Counted from the first letter of the stretch, positions 10,304 through 20,323 are shown. The stretch is 20,323 nucleotides of DNA from Azolla pinnata (GCA_037176905.1 JBBBWG010032175.1:21958-42280); one strand, 5' to 3'. Notes: generated by a model from the letters alone, not told the origin. Translations and numbers: made by a program.

Positions 10304-11341
10304 GCTATTTGTTTCTCTCATTTGACGTGCTCGTGGGTCTATTTGATCATTTGTATAAAGCTTGCAATCTTCGTAGCAATATGCATGCATGTAGAAATAC
10401 GCTTGAAGAACAGTTACTTCAACTAGATCATGAGCTTTGAAACCCATATTGTATCATGGATTTTGGAAATATAAATGCTACACTTAACGTCTTTCTTGTT
10501 TTGTGTTCCATTGGCATCTTCTTGTTGATAGGTGAGGGTGCAGGTTAATGGTGATGTTACGTTCACACTTGCACAACATGAAGGTCTAGTTCCCACCCAG
10601 CATGTAATATAGGGAGAATGGGAACTAATATTATTGACCGTTTTCTGGGTCCAATGCAGTATATATATCAGTTGCATTTAAGTTTATAACACAGAAAATT
10701 CATGTTTTTTATACCTCGGATGTATTCCATTTGTGCATGGAAGTTTGACATTCAATATAGAAGTTTTGTGGGATCTGGTGTAAAGTTTTTCTTTCGAGTT
10801 TACACTGCGTTCCTATGTGAGCTGGTAACTACACAATCTGTTCTATTGGGTATTGCGAATCACTGTCATTGAATTTAGGGCAGTCTTTGCAAAACTATCA
10901 AGTTATGCAAGTTGTTGAGATAAATTATCTGGGTTCATATGCCTCCGGCTTATCACACCATGGCTGGAAACTCAAATGAAGGTCATGGTGATGAAGCTAT
11001 ATACGTGTTCACCTTCATCGCTTTGCATTCGCACGTTTTCAAGGGCAAAGCTGTAGCTCCGTAGTGCATTCATGTCTGAGGTTTATGCAGAAAATGAATG
11101 CCTTGGTAGAGGATTGAGATCCACCCAACTGCTCTATCGGTGTTTTATCAAAGCCACAAAAGCTTTCAAAATAGGTCAGAATTCTGCAACTATGGAGGGG
11201 TATGTTTAGAGATTTCACAAATTGCAGGGGCATCGCCAGACATAGTTGTTATATCCTTCTTATCTTCCATGCCAGGGCATCCCCTGTTCTCCTGCAGAAC
11301 TCTGATTCCCCCCAAAGGAGACAAGGAACGAAGCCACTGCT
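10304..11341. other. Intergenic region between ankyrin and C45 genes
   Basis: About 1 kb between the ankyrin stop and the next ATG on the same strand. It should contain the ankyrin 3' UTR and the promoter and 5' UTR of the C45 gene. I see no coding exon, no exact AATAAA and no strong TATA box. A pyrimidine-poor acceptor-like site (attgcag at about 11222-11228) after a possible donor at 11173 (aataggtcag) could mark a 5' UTR intron of the downstream gene, but the evidence is weak. Confidence 0.45.
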
Positions 11342-14125
11342 ATGCTTCCCTGCATCAGTGTGGATGCGTCTAACCCTTACACCATGGGTTCACAAATAGG
11401 GAAGCGGTTTGCTCCCCTCATCAAGAGCAGGATATCGAAGGACCCTCTCCTTCACTCCAAGCTGTTGCCCTTTGCCACCTCTGAAGAAGGAAGGCTACTC
11501 ATTCAATCCCTCTCCGACTCTAATCAGTAAGTCTTCTTTCACCTCCCCGATGCTTCTTTTTACTTCCTTCTGCCTGTTTCCTGTTTTTTCTTTGAGGCAA
11601 TGGTTATTGCTTATATTTGGACTCTCTATATTTCTCTAGCAAATCTTTCTGATTTTTTTTTTTGAGTTATAACCTCCTCTAGTGTTATGCCTTAGGAAAA
11701 GGAGGTAATGAGCCTATACAATAATGTGGCATTTCTATGGGATCTGTTTGTGTATTTTGGCAAGGTTTCTTGTACTTCAATCTTATTGCTTACTTCAAAT
11801 TTATCTCTAATTTATCTCTTTGTCCCATTGAACTGAGCTTATGTTTAACAAAATGGGATTTTCCTTTTACAGGAAAAGATACCCAAGATATTGGAAAGAG
11901 CTCGAGGGTATGGCTGATGGTAGTGAGGTTTCTTTGCTGGAGGTTACTCTTCTATCACTTGCTTTTTGTTTCCTTAATTTACCTGGCGCTCTAGATATGA
12001 GCAATGTCTGCCCAAAACCTCGAGTTGTAAGCAGAAATGGTGAGATCTCATGGTCCAAAACATCGCAGCTAAAGCTGGAATTCTGAGATACCCTGAGACT
12101 TTGAGGGCACCTGTCTTTTTGTTATTTTCTCAGGATGCTCCTTCATCCCTTAAAAGAGAAGAGAGAGGAAAAAGAAGACCAAAACAAAGTAATTGCTGGG
12201 GACGGGATTTTCCGTAACCATATGAACTTAGGGGCGTCTAGGAATGAAAGAAGAACTCAGGGGTCTTTATGAATTTTTCTTAGATATTGACGTGCACATC
12301 AGACAATAAACTGTTGTGAGGAATGGATGTTTATATGTTTACGTATCTCTCTCTGTCTGCCTCCCTGTGAAGTGCTAAATATCAAAGATAAACTTACCTT
12401 TGTAGTTGCTGCTTCTAAATTTTCGTAAAGAGGTGATTCCGTTCGTACCAAATAACCAGTCATATCTGGTTCCGACAGCAGAGGAGTGTTCGGATGTATT
12501 GGTTTGTGACTCCATAGCCGTGGTAGGGCACAATGAAGATGCGAATGTTGCTGTGAAAAATCATGTGTAATTTTCCCAACATTCTTTTTTCTGTCGGTTG
12601 GTTCTGATACAGAAAGCTTATAAGTCTGTGGCAATATATGACATTCTGGAAATGTTTCTAACTTCATTTTGTGCTTGGCGGCAGTTTTTTGGTACAGGCA
12701 TGCCTTCCTGAAGGAGCAAGTTTTACAGCATACACCTACGCTGGGGAGCTTCCCAGTTGTGCATTTGGTTTCAACACTCACGGTGTGGTACAGTAGAAAC
12801 TTAGTTTATTATGATATCTAGTGAAGGTCCTTTGGGAAATGAAGAACTGTGGGGAGTGATATAGCTCATACATGATTAATATATAATACAGCTTGCCAAG
12901 GCTCACATCATTGTAGCATATCTCAGCCATTATCATGTCTTGATACATTATTTCCGTTTCCTTTTGAATCTTTAGCCTCCGGACTTTTTCTTTTATACTT
13001 TGGATAACTGGGTACACATCCCCTTATTGTAGTATTTGTCTCACGGGCCAGATCAGGATCGAAAACGTTTATATGTCATTGATTCATTCTTTCTTTTTAA
13101 AAAACTCAAGTTTTTCATGGAAATATTGAAGAAAGTTTAAGGTCATTTTAAAGGAAAGAATTCAAGTCCATATGATTCAATACGAAGTTGAGGCTCTCAA
13201 TTTTATGCAGGGGTTCACACTGAATGCAGTTCCACCGAGGCCTTCAGAGATTGTTGCTGGCGGAATTGGGAGAAACTTTGTCTCCCGTGACCTCTTAGAA
13301 GCAACATCTCTTGATATTGCTATTCAGGTTTTTTGAAACTGCTACATCTATCATATGTTTTCATTCTTTAATGAGTTCTTGGTAACTGTGAGATTAACAG
13401 AGAACTTGGCTGATGGTTCCTTTCATCATGCAGAGTGTGCAAGTAGATGACTTATCTGTGGGCCATAGCTACAATATTTTTGACATGAACCAGCGCAAGA
13501 TCGTGAACGTGGAAACTGCTTCTAATGGCCGATTTTCAGTTTCGGAAATCGGAGCCAAGCCTTTTTTTCATGCGAATATGTATGTGCATCTTAAAGTCCG
13601 TCAGGTGAGAGGACCTATACACTATTTGCTTAATCAATGCTTCATTTATGTATGAGATGTACATGCAGTCATGTTTGCCACGCTTCTCAGCTTTGATCTA
13701 AAATGAGATTCCCATTTTCTTGATTAAAAAAAATGAAGGTTGAAGATGAAAGTTCTCGTCGCAGAGAAGAAAGAGCGACCAAACTTGGGAAGCATACGAA
13801 GCAGGAGATATTAGAATTATTAGCTGATCAAGAAGATACCGATTTTCCCATTTATATGCAAGGTAAATTGCCCTCCTTAAAACATGTACAGCATTTAGTT
13901 CAAATGCTTTTTTGTTACTCTATGAGACATTATAGAGTAATCAGGGAGATCACACCATCATTTTTATGCGATCTAAACATGCATTTTTTTATTGTGTAAA
14001 AACCTTTTACAGGTCCGAATTTGTATACGATTTGCACAGTTCTTATTGATCTGGATGCTAGGCAGGTGATGGTTTACGAGGGAAATCCTGGGACTGGGGG
14101 CGTGACATTGCAATGGACCTTGTAG
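11342..14125 (+). CDS. Peptidase C45 / acyl-CoA:6-APA acyltransferase-like Ntn hydrolase, 347 aa
   Basis: Eight exons: 11342-11526, 11873-11942, 12406-12566, 12685-12787, 13211-13327, 13434-13604, 13739-13862, 14013-14125; all GT-AG, 1044 nt including TAG. The family (fungal isopenicillin-N acyltransferase and bacterial relatives) are Ntn hydrolases that cut themselves so that a cysteine becomes the N-terminal nucleophile. Seen here: a start resembling plant homologues (YTMGSQIGKRFAPLIKSR), NFRKEVIPFVP (90-100), then EECSDVLVCDS with Cys113 as the likely nucleophile, GHNEDANVAV (126-135), TAYTYAGELPSCAFGFNTHG, GFTLNAVPPRPSEIVAGGIGR (written here only in part: GFTLNAVPP, 174-182), VGHSYNIFD, NVETASNG, FFHANMYVHL, PIYM and LYTICTVLIDLD near the end. 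Length and motif order match the Arabidopsis-type protein, so the gene appears whole. The physiological substrate in plants is not known to me; penicillin chemistry is only the family namesake. The exon 3 donor is placed at 12567 rather than 12565 because only that choice keeps frame (HVFLVQ). No clear signal peptide. Confidence 0.92.
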
Positions 14126-15298
14126 TGCGATTTTTGTTGGGGTGAATGCCTCTGAAAATCATTACCTGAGTCTTGTATTAGTGATTAGTAGCAGTTTGCA
14201 GTTTGCACTTCATGACATGACACGCATTAAACCAATTAGAGGGAGGCTGGTTGGCAAGCATCATGGCAGAATTGAACAAGCAAATGGCAAATGTTTATTC
14301 CATGGATCCCCAAGTCATTTGCACTAATGACCATCTAGAAAAATGCAAATGTTACTCTCCAACCTAAAGGCTATCCTGGGTAGATTCGAATAAAAGGCCC
14401 TTGACAGATTGCATTCATCGTCTCTACAAGTCTTAATCATCTATCTTCCATGTTGTAGAACTTGCTTCACAAACCAGATTAAAAACCTGGCAGGCAAGGA
14501 CATCATCCGGAGTTGGGCCCTGAGAAAACGGTGCATGTCTGATTGATGTGAACTGACATAGACTTTGGACGCAATTGATCTCCATATGAGATATGCTGAA
14601 GTTCAAAGGTCTCTAAGATGCTTTGCGGCCTAATTTTGATGAGCATGGAAAGAGTTGATCTGGATGCTTTGACATATGCCATGATAGGACATGTTGCCCT
14701 CCTTGTGCTCAAAAATGCAGGTTTGGCAAAACACAACCATCAATCTGTAAACATGAAGGGGCTGCTGTAAACATGAAGGGGCATGCATGCGTAGCGGATA
14801 ATGTCCAAAATACAATGATGCAAGATTCGATCCTGTGTACTGGAATGAACCAATAGTTCTTGTTCCAATTTCGTAAAGATGATGACATACAGATGAAGGA
14901 TGAAGTTGGAACATTATATGCCAGCAGGCTGAGGCAGTTATGACTGTTTGTAACATGTATATGTAAGAAAAACATTTGCCATCAATACTCACTCTTATTG
15001 CCTGATGATTTTAATACTGATGCCAAAATGCTTAGCCTAGTATCCGTTCTCGCATCTTGATACAGCAAATTTACATTATTCATTATTAAAACCTCAAATC
15101 ATAGTGCAGTTTTCATTATGAAAGCCAAGCTTATGGTTTAGACCAGTGATGGGTACTAGCTCCATCCCATAAAAATGGATGCAAAGACGGACTCCTGCCA
15201 CCAAAGCTAAACAGACGCCCTTCAACACCCAAAACTAGTATTTGAACCGGCTGATCCAGAAGATTCAACGAATGCACGATTACAGTCCCGCTTGCTCA
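14126..15298. other. Intergenic region between two convergent genes
   Basis: About 1.17 kb between the C45 stop (plus) and the ALDH10 stop (minus), so it should hold both 3' UTRs. It contains a 17-base direct repeat (ctgtaaacatgaagggg at 14745 and 14764) and a near-copy of the ALDH10 terminal coding segment around 15140-15180. No further gene is recognised; the open frames at 14630-14992 minus have no family features. Confidence 0.5.
14745..14780. repeat. Short direct repeat, period 19
   Basis: ctgtaaacatgaagggg occurs at 14745-14761 and exactly again at 14764-14780. A small local duplication of no evident function. Confidence 0.9.
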
Positions 15299-18200
15299 TC
15301 AGAGTTTGGCCGGTGATGGGTACCAGTTCCATTGGTCATCTGATATGTATTTGGTAACTTGCTTGACACTCAAGTAGTTCTCCAAACCCCTGTATCAATA
15401 ACTCTGGTGTTAGATGTGAGGCATTTGCATATAGAGTGTTTTCTTAGATGATGTTTAATGAGTACCATTCGCCCAATTCCCGGCCGAATCCGCTTCGCTT
15501 GGTTCCTCCCCATGGTGCTTGACAAAAGGTAGGCTGAGAACAGTTTATCCAAACTATGCCTGCTTGCAAGGCCTGCCAATCGAAAGGTGTAAACTAGGAA
15601 AATGAGATTCTACGAACAAAATTAATCATTCATGGCAACCCTACATTGAAGAATAACTGAACCCAGACCTCTGACACACGCTTACACCGCTCCTCATCCT
15701 TGGACAGAACAGCACCTGCTAGTCCATACCTATACATAAAACACAACAGGAGTGCACGTGAAATCTGGCAGATAGATGATATTTCCCTTTCTTTTTGCCT
15801 CCGCAGAGCTGCTGGATTATTTGCCAGAATTGATTCATGACAGGTGTAATTGCTGGCTGTATCATGATTGATCCAAAGGGATTTGGAAAACGTTTGGAAC
15901 ATTTCTGCGATTTAGCGAATGCAAATCATCCAGCATGACTAAAATTAAATAATTAGTATACATATGCATTTATTCACATATGCCCACCCATAGACAGATT
16001 TTAATTTAGCTGCAAAAACACCACACGTACGAGGAGTCATTTGCAAGCTCAACTGCTTCTTCTTCAGTTTTGAAAGTCGCAACCACTAAAACAGGACCGA
16101 ATACTTCCTCTCTCCATATCTGCATGCTCGGATCCACATTTCCAAGGATGGTAGGTGCAATAAAATAGCCTTTCTTCAAATGCTGTAAAACACAACATCA
16201 GACTCGATGCAGGGAAATTGTGCTGAATACTGTTTAGAACTGTACAGGAAAAAAAACAATCCTACATCTGGACGACCACCTCCACAAAGCACTGTCGCAC
16301 CTTGACTTTGAGCATGTGAGATGAACTTAAGAATCTTCTTATACTGAAAAACAGATGAAAGCTTTCTTAGCATTATAATAAACCCATCAATCCAAACAGA
16401 TAATTAGGAGCAGTGGACAGATGTGTTTCTCATCAACTACCTGTCCTTCACTAACTATCGGACCCAGTCTACAATCTTTCTCCAGAGGATCGGATATCTT
16501 TATTGTTTTCGCCCAATTTACAAGTGCATCGATAAAGCCACTCGCAATATTTTCCTGTGCAATAATCAGTCTTTGCAACCCCAATTCCCCAAGTGCAAGC
16601 TTTGAAATGAATGGAGCCGAGAATTGTAGACAATGTTTTCACAATACCTGAACTAGAAGCCGGGATGTTGCACTACATATTTGCCCATTCGTCCAGAAGC
16701 ATCCGAACATAACCCACTCCACAGCTAATCATGCCCATGCGGTGAGTGAGAGTAATGGAGATATGATTCGAAACACAATAAGATAACAATACCTTTGACC
16801 AGGTCAACATCATCAAAAACAACGATGGGACTCTTTCCTCCTAGCTCCAATGTAACAGGCTGCGCACAAGGAACATAAGTTAACGCGAACTGAACTTGCT
16901 TTTCAGTTATGAATCCCACATAGTTACTGAGACTGGTGGACAAAATTCGAGCAAGAACATCCCATTAGGAGTCGATGAATGTCCATGGAACAAGCTGGAG
17001 AGAACTTCCATGCTAGGGATTGTGCAATACAACTTTAACTCTATAGCTGTTGAAATTCATAACAGTCGTACACAAAGAATCTCATGCGGAGGTTCTATGG
17101 TGGAGGGCTCTGTACAATTCGGTCAGAACACGTAAGGAAACCCTATGGATTAATATGAATGTGCATAATACCACGAGATGAAGTTTCTGACCTATGGTAC
17201 ATTTCAAGTCCAATAGAGAACATAAATCGATACCGAAAACTAGGGAAGTGCACTGCACCGAAAGTAACAGCACAAATATGACATCAGATGCATAATAGAT
17301 ACTTGTAATTATATAACATTTCCCAAAATACAAGACGCAGAGCTCCTGCAATCAGAGGCTTTCCTAATCAACGAATCCGCTGGTCCTGACCAGCTGTAAA
17401 GAAGCACAGTTCGAAATCTTACATAGCATAGATGAAAACATTACCTTTGTTTTCTCAGCAGCTGCTGTCATAATAGACCGCCCTGTCATTGAACTCCCCG
17501 TAAAAGCTATCTGACATGCAAAACAAACCCAACATGCATCATATGTTTGCAGTTCACAAAATGTACTAAACCTATTTTTACTTGTCCTAGCCTCTAGGCC
17601 CGATAAGAATGAAGTAAAATGAAAATCTTTAGAACACTAGCATTTCATTATCAAGAACCTTATCAAGACCAGGGTGTGCTGCCAATGGTGCACCTGCCAG
17701 TTGTCCTAATCCAGTTACTATGTTCAGTACTCCTGCAGGAAGACCCACTTCCTTGCATATTGATGCAAGCTCAAGGCATGTTCTGCATCCTTATACACTT
17801 CCATCACCATGGTTCTAAAGCACGGAAATAAGAACAAGAGGGTATTAGTCTATTACACTGAAGCCAGTTCTGAGGGCTTAAGCACAGCAGTACATCCTGC
17901 TGCAAGAGCAGGGGCAACTTTCCACGCAGCCATCAGTAACGGATAGTTCCTGCAAGATAATGGCATGACATAAATCATTTGGGAAATCCGATTCTATCAT
18001 TACGACTGAGAAAATGCCTACCAAGGAGTGATTAACCCCACAACTCCAATGGGCTCTTTAAGGACGTGTGTTTTAAATGTTGCCATTGGAAGTGCTACAG
18101 GACTATACTGTTTCTCGTCTAATGCCTCTGCAAGGTCGGCATAATACTCAAAACACCCGCTAACATCATCCTGCAAAATAAAATTGGGTGTACATGTCAT

Positions 18201-19658
18201 TCGCTTCAATTTTGTTAAGATGATTCGAATTTCGAAGTGACCAATTCTATATCTGCCAAATCCAAAAGTTTTATATTTGTTTGGAAGCACGATCATATTA
18301 CCTTCATTGTTTCTACAGGTCATTCAACCATTTATAATGGTGATCTCCACAAAATAACACAAAATATAGATGAGTTTACCATATCCCAAGCTGCCTCATC
18401 CAATGGTTTTCCACAGTCCATGGCCTCAAGTCTGGCTAGCTCATCCTTCCTCTCAACGACCTGAGTTTCAACAGAACCAAACGAATCAAATCGAGCACCC
18501 ATGTGGGGTCATCAGCTTTACGCATTACGAGAGTGTTGTGATGGCATTCAGCAGAACTAACGAGCAACCCATTTTAGGGCATGACCATCATGCAACAATT
18601 GTAACCCTGAACATTAATGGTTGTACCCTGTATTTGACAAAACGCATGATACCTTTGCTGCAATAGCTCGCAGAAATTTGGCCCTATATTTCCCAGATGC
18701 TCGAGCCCAGTCTTGCCCTTTGTTTCGATGGAATGCTGCACGGGCTGCATTTACAGCGATGTCTATATCTTCGGCCGTCGCTGCAGGTATTGTGCCTAAA
18801 AATGGCGTGATGGAACGCTGTAAATAATTCGTGCCAATTTCATAGAAACATTTGTATTCTATCTTAATATACAGGTTTCTATCGAGGGGTATTTCATCGA
18901 TTAATACCGATATGATCAAGAGAGCTAGATTTGCTTGATTTGAACTAATCACGTTTCCCGTGAAGATAAAGTGATTCAAGAGATGAAAATCTCCGCAAGC
19001 ATTCACCTCCTTCAAACATTTTAATTTCAAACTCGAAACTTTGAAGTCCAACAGATCTGAAGACTTCGAGCAATCCTGAGCCTGGATACTTTAGTAAATC
19101 CAAGAGACATGTAATGGGTCTCGTCCCAATTTGCTCCATCTGCATTTCGAGCAGATCTAGGGGTCTATCTATGATGCTGGAAACGTGTAAAAGCGCAGTG
19201 TCGTCGATCGGAAGAGAGGAAACGAAACGGAGTGTGAAAAAGAAATTTATCCAGTTTCCCAATCATAATGTGTTGAGCTACGCAAAGAGGAAAGAGAAGG
19301 AGAAGGAGATGGGCGTTGAGCACTGCCCTGCTGAGCTTCCTCTCTCTCACGCTTCCCCCTCCTCCGCCATTTCCTTTCCTTTCCTTTCCTTTCCATTCCA
19401 TTCCATTCCATTCCTTTCCTTCCAATCCAGCAGCCATGGAGAGCTCCAGCAGAGAGCAGCGGCCTGCAGCCGTCGTCCACTACCTCGCGGGACACGGGGA
19501 AAGAGGAAGAGGGCGAAGAAGGAAGGGTGGAACGCACCTATGGATTCTTCGGTGGAAGGGTTGATGACAGGGAGGAGGCCTTTAAGGACAGGCTCCCGCC
19601 AGTCGCCATCGATGAAGAGGCGGCGGGCGCCAAGAGCCGGGGTCGTCGGTGCCGCCAT
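15299..19658 (-). CDS. ALDH10: ALDH10 aminoaldehyde (betaine-aldehyde) dehydrogenase, peroxisomal, 507 aa
   Basis: Fifteen exons in transcription order: 19658-19538, 18795-18653, 18460-18380, 18170-18022, 17949-17857, 17782-17659, 17510-17445, 16859-16793, 16724-16648, 16554-16441, 16343-16266, 16182-16031, 15729-15669, 15572-15466, 15389-15299; all GT-AG, 1524 nt including TGA. Family members oxidise omega-aminoaldehydes (4-aminobutanal, 3-aminopropanal) with NAD+ in polyamine breakdown, and in some plants betaine aldehyde to glycine betaine. Visible: [12 protein letters not shown] near the start, ITPWNYP (162-168), KPSE (189-192), FTGS (240-243), ELGGKSP with general base Glu264, TNGQICS with catalytic Cys298, [22 protein letters not shown]. 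Length matches the usual ~500. The aldehyde-site aromatics of spinach BADH (Tyr160, Trp167, Trp285, Trp456) align with Tyr167, Trp174, Trp292, Trp463, and the 441 position is Ile448, the residue linked to poor betaine-aldehyde use. The C-terminus AKL is a classic PTS1. Start at 19658 chosen from homologous N-termini and good context (G at -3 and +4); an in-frame ATG at 19880 is discussed in findings. No frameshift or stop, so functional by sequence. Confidence 0.97.
18796..19537 (-). other. Intron 1 of ALDH10
   Basis: At 742 bases this is the longest intron of the gene; it separates the first coding exon from the one starting TIPAATAED. It carries the TTTCC/CATTC pentamer array. Long first introns of plant genes often contribute to expression; nothing here proves that. 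The other introns are 68-585 bases. Confidence 0.85.
19369..19428. repeat. Pentamer array (TTTCC)n / (CATTC)n
   Basis: About four TTTCC units, then four CATTC-like units, then two TTTCC units, within ALDH10 intron 1 about 110 bases downstream of exon 1 (in transcript sense GGAAA and GGAAT). It opens overlapping Pro/Phe/Ser frames that are not genes. Confidence 0.9.
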
Positions 19659-19715
19659 GACCAGAAGAGAGAGCAGGAAGAAGTGCAAGTCGCGACAGAG
19701 AAAACTCTGGTCTCT

Positions 19716-19857
19716 TTGTTGTTGTTGTTGTTCTTCTTCTTCTTCTTCTTCTTCTTCATCTACTTCTTCTTCATCTTCTTCTTCTTCTTCTTCTTTATCT
19801 ACTTCTTCTTCTTCTTCTACTTCTTCATCTACTTCATCTTCTTCTTCTTCTACATTA
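19716..19857. repeat. Trinucleotide array (TTG)5 then (CTT)n with ATC interruptions
   Basis: About 140 bases of near-perfect triplets on the plus strand. In the ALDH10 sense it reads GAA/GAT repeats followed by CAA repeats and ends about 58 bases before the ATG, so it lies in the 5' UTR or core promoter. The triplets stay in frame with the ALDH10 coding sequence (Glu/Asp run then five Gln). Purine-rich GAA tracts of this kind are length-unstable. Confidence 0.92.
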
Positions 19858-19988
19858 GACAAAAAATACAGATAGAACATGGTCAAGCTAATAATGAAAG
19901 AAGAGATGAGAAGTCAACGAAGAAGTGTGTTTGTCACGGAATAGTTCCCGGCCGTTGGGCTCTGGCTCGATATCCTCTTTCTGGTTCC

Positions 19989-20073
19989 CGTCGTCTGATT
20001 CAGGAGAAAAAAACAAATCCTCGTTCTGGTTCCATCGTCGTCTGATTCAGGAGAAAAAAACAAATCCTCGTTC
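19989..20073. repeat. Direct repeat, 38-bp units with period 47
   Basis: A 38-base block beginning cgtcgtctgattcaggag and ending caaatcctcgttc occurs at 19989-20026 and exactly again at 20036-20073. The bases before each copy (ctggttcc) also match apart from one inserted base pair, so the real unit is about 47 bp. A third, diverged start (ctcgttcaggtcccatcgtc) follows and leads into the 182-bp repeat. Confidence 0.92.
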
Positions 20074-20323
20074 AGGTCCCATCGTCCGACTGATCTTTTT
20101 CGAGCAAGCAGCGCGTCGCATGCATTCGCTACAGCTCCACCGACCGCATCACTGATCTAATAAAAGGCACAGAAGCCGGTAGCTGCGTCCTGAAATGAGC
20201 TCCATTAAGCTTGTCGAGTTCATCGGAAGATACAAGGGCTACACTCTCCTCGTTCAGGTCCCATCGTCCGACTGATCTTTTTCGAGCAAGCAGCGCGTCG
20301 CATGCATTCGCTACAGCTCCACC
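20065..20323. repeat. 77-bp direct repeat with period 182, cut by the window edge
   Basis: The block starting tcctcgttcaggtcccat and ending acagctccacc is present at 20065-20141 and identically at 20247-20323, where the window ends. The spacing is 182 bases, with a unique 105-base middle. Because the second copy runs off the window, the true unit could be a 182-bp satellite monomer or simply a local duplication. Confidence 0.93.

Larger units (their letters stand above)
19859..20323. other. Upstream region of ALDH10 with direct repeats
   Basis: No gene is recognised between the triplet array and the window edge. The sequence is dominated by the two sets of direct repeats listed separately. 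It presumably includes ALDH10 promoter DNA, since the gene reads away from it, but no TATA or other element stands out. Confidence 0.5.

Noticed and set aside
11943-12086. Read-through of C45 exon 2 into the following open frame
   Set aside because: The continuing residues do not resemble the family, whereas splicing at 11943 to 12406 restores the conserved NFRKE segment in frame.
14630-14992. 120-codon minus-strand frame between the convergent genes
   Set aside because: No recognisable motif, overlapping alternative frame of similar length, and location in expected 3' UTR DNA.
19114-19875. 253-codon plus-strand open frame rich in Ser
   Set aside because: It runs antisense through ALDH10 exon 1, the intron pentamer array and the triplet array; its length is due to repeats and it shows no domain.
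1-20323. Search for transposons, LTR-type elements, tRNA, rRNA and CRISPR arrays
   Set aside because: No transposase or polymerase motifs, no long terminal repeats with coding interior, no tRNA cloverleaf and no spaced repeat array were seen; the direct repeats present are simple or tandem.

Overview
The window is nuclear DNA of a land plant, most likely a flowering plant. It holds compact multi-exon genes with short GT-AG introns, AT-rich intergenic DNA with simple repeats, and proteins of typical plant families. I cannot place it to order or genus from sequence alone. All exon models were built by reading frames across splice junctions and checking phase; every junction used is GT-AG and every model closes in frame.

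Layout. 1-4912: no recognisable gene; AT-rich DNA with a small 8-bp tandem array at the left end, faint minisatellite-like repeats around 3380-3760, a short GATA run, a decayed tandem repeat (about 4120-4800, period about 115-140 bp) and a GA-rich tract. 4913-5455 (-): single-exon gene for a 180-residue protein with an N-terminal hydrophobic stretch, a serine-rich linker and a cysteine-rich tail built of CX3C pairs. 5456-6403: shared 5' region of a head-to-head gene pair, with a TA/GA microsatellite. 6404-10303 (+): eight-exon gene for a 330-residue protein made almost wholly of about ten ankyrin repeats. 11342-14125 (+): eight-exon gene for a 347-residue plant member of the peptidase C45 / acyl-CoA:6-aminopenicillanate acyltransferase-like Ntn-hydrolase family. 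15299-19658 (-): fifteen-exon gene for a complete 507-residue family-10 aldehyde dehydrogenase (aminoaldehyde/betaine-aldehyde dehydrogenase) ending in the peroxisomal signal AKL. 19659-20323: its upstream region, with a long CTT/GAA repeat and direct repeats spaced 47 and 182 bp.

The four genes are not an obvious pathway; this looks like an ordinary gene-dense stretch of a plant chromosome. The points most worth a second look are the substrate-specificity residues and AKL end of the ALDH10 enzyme, the in-frame poly-Glu upstream ATG created by the GAA repeat, the repeated CX3C architecture of the small unrecognised protein, and the 182-bp-spaced repeat at the right edge. I found no transposon, retroelement, CRISPR array, tRNA or rRNA that I could support, and no clear sign of an undescribed multi-gene system.
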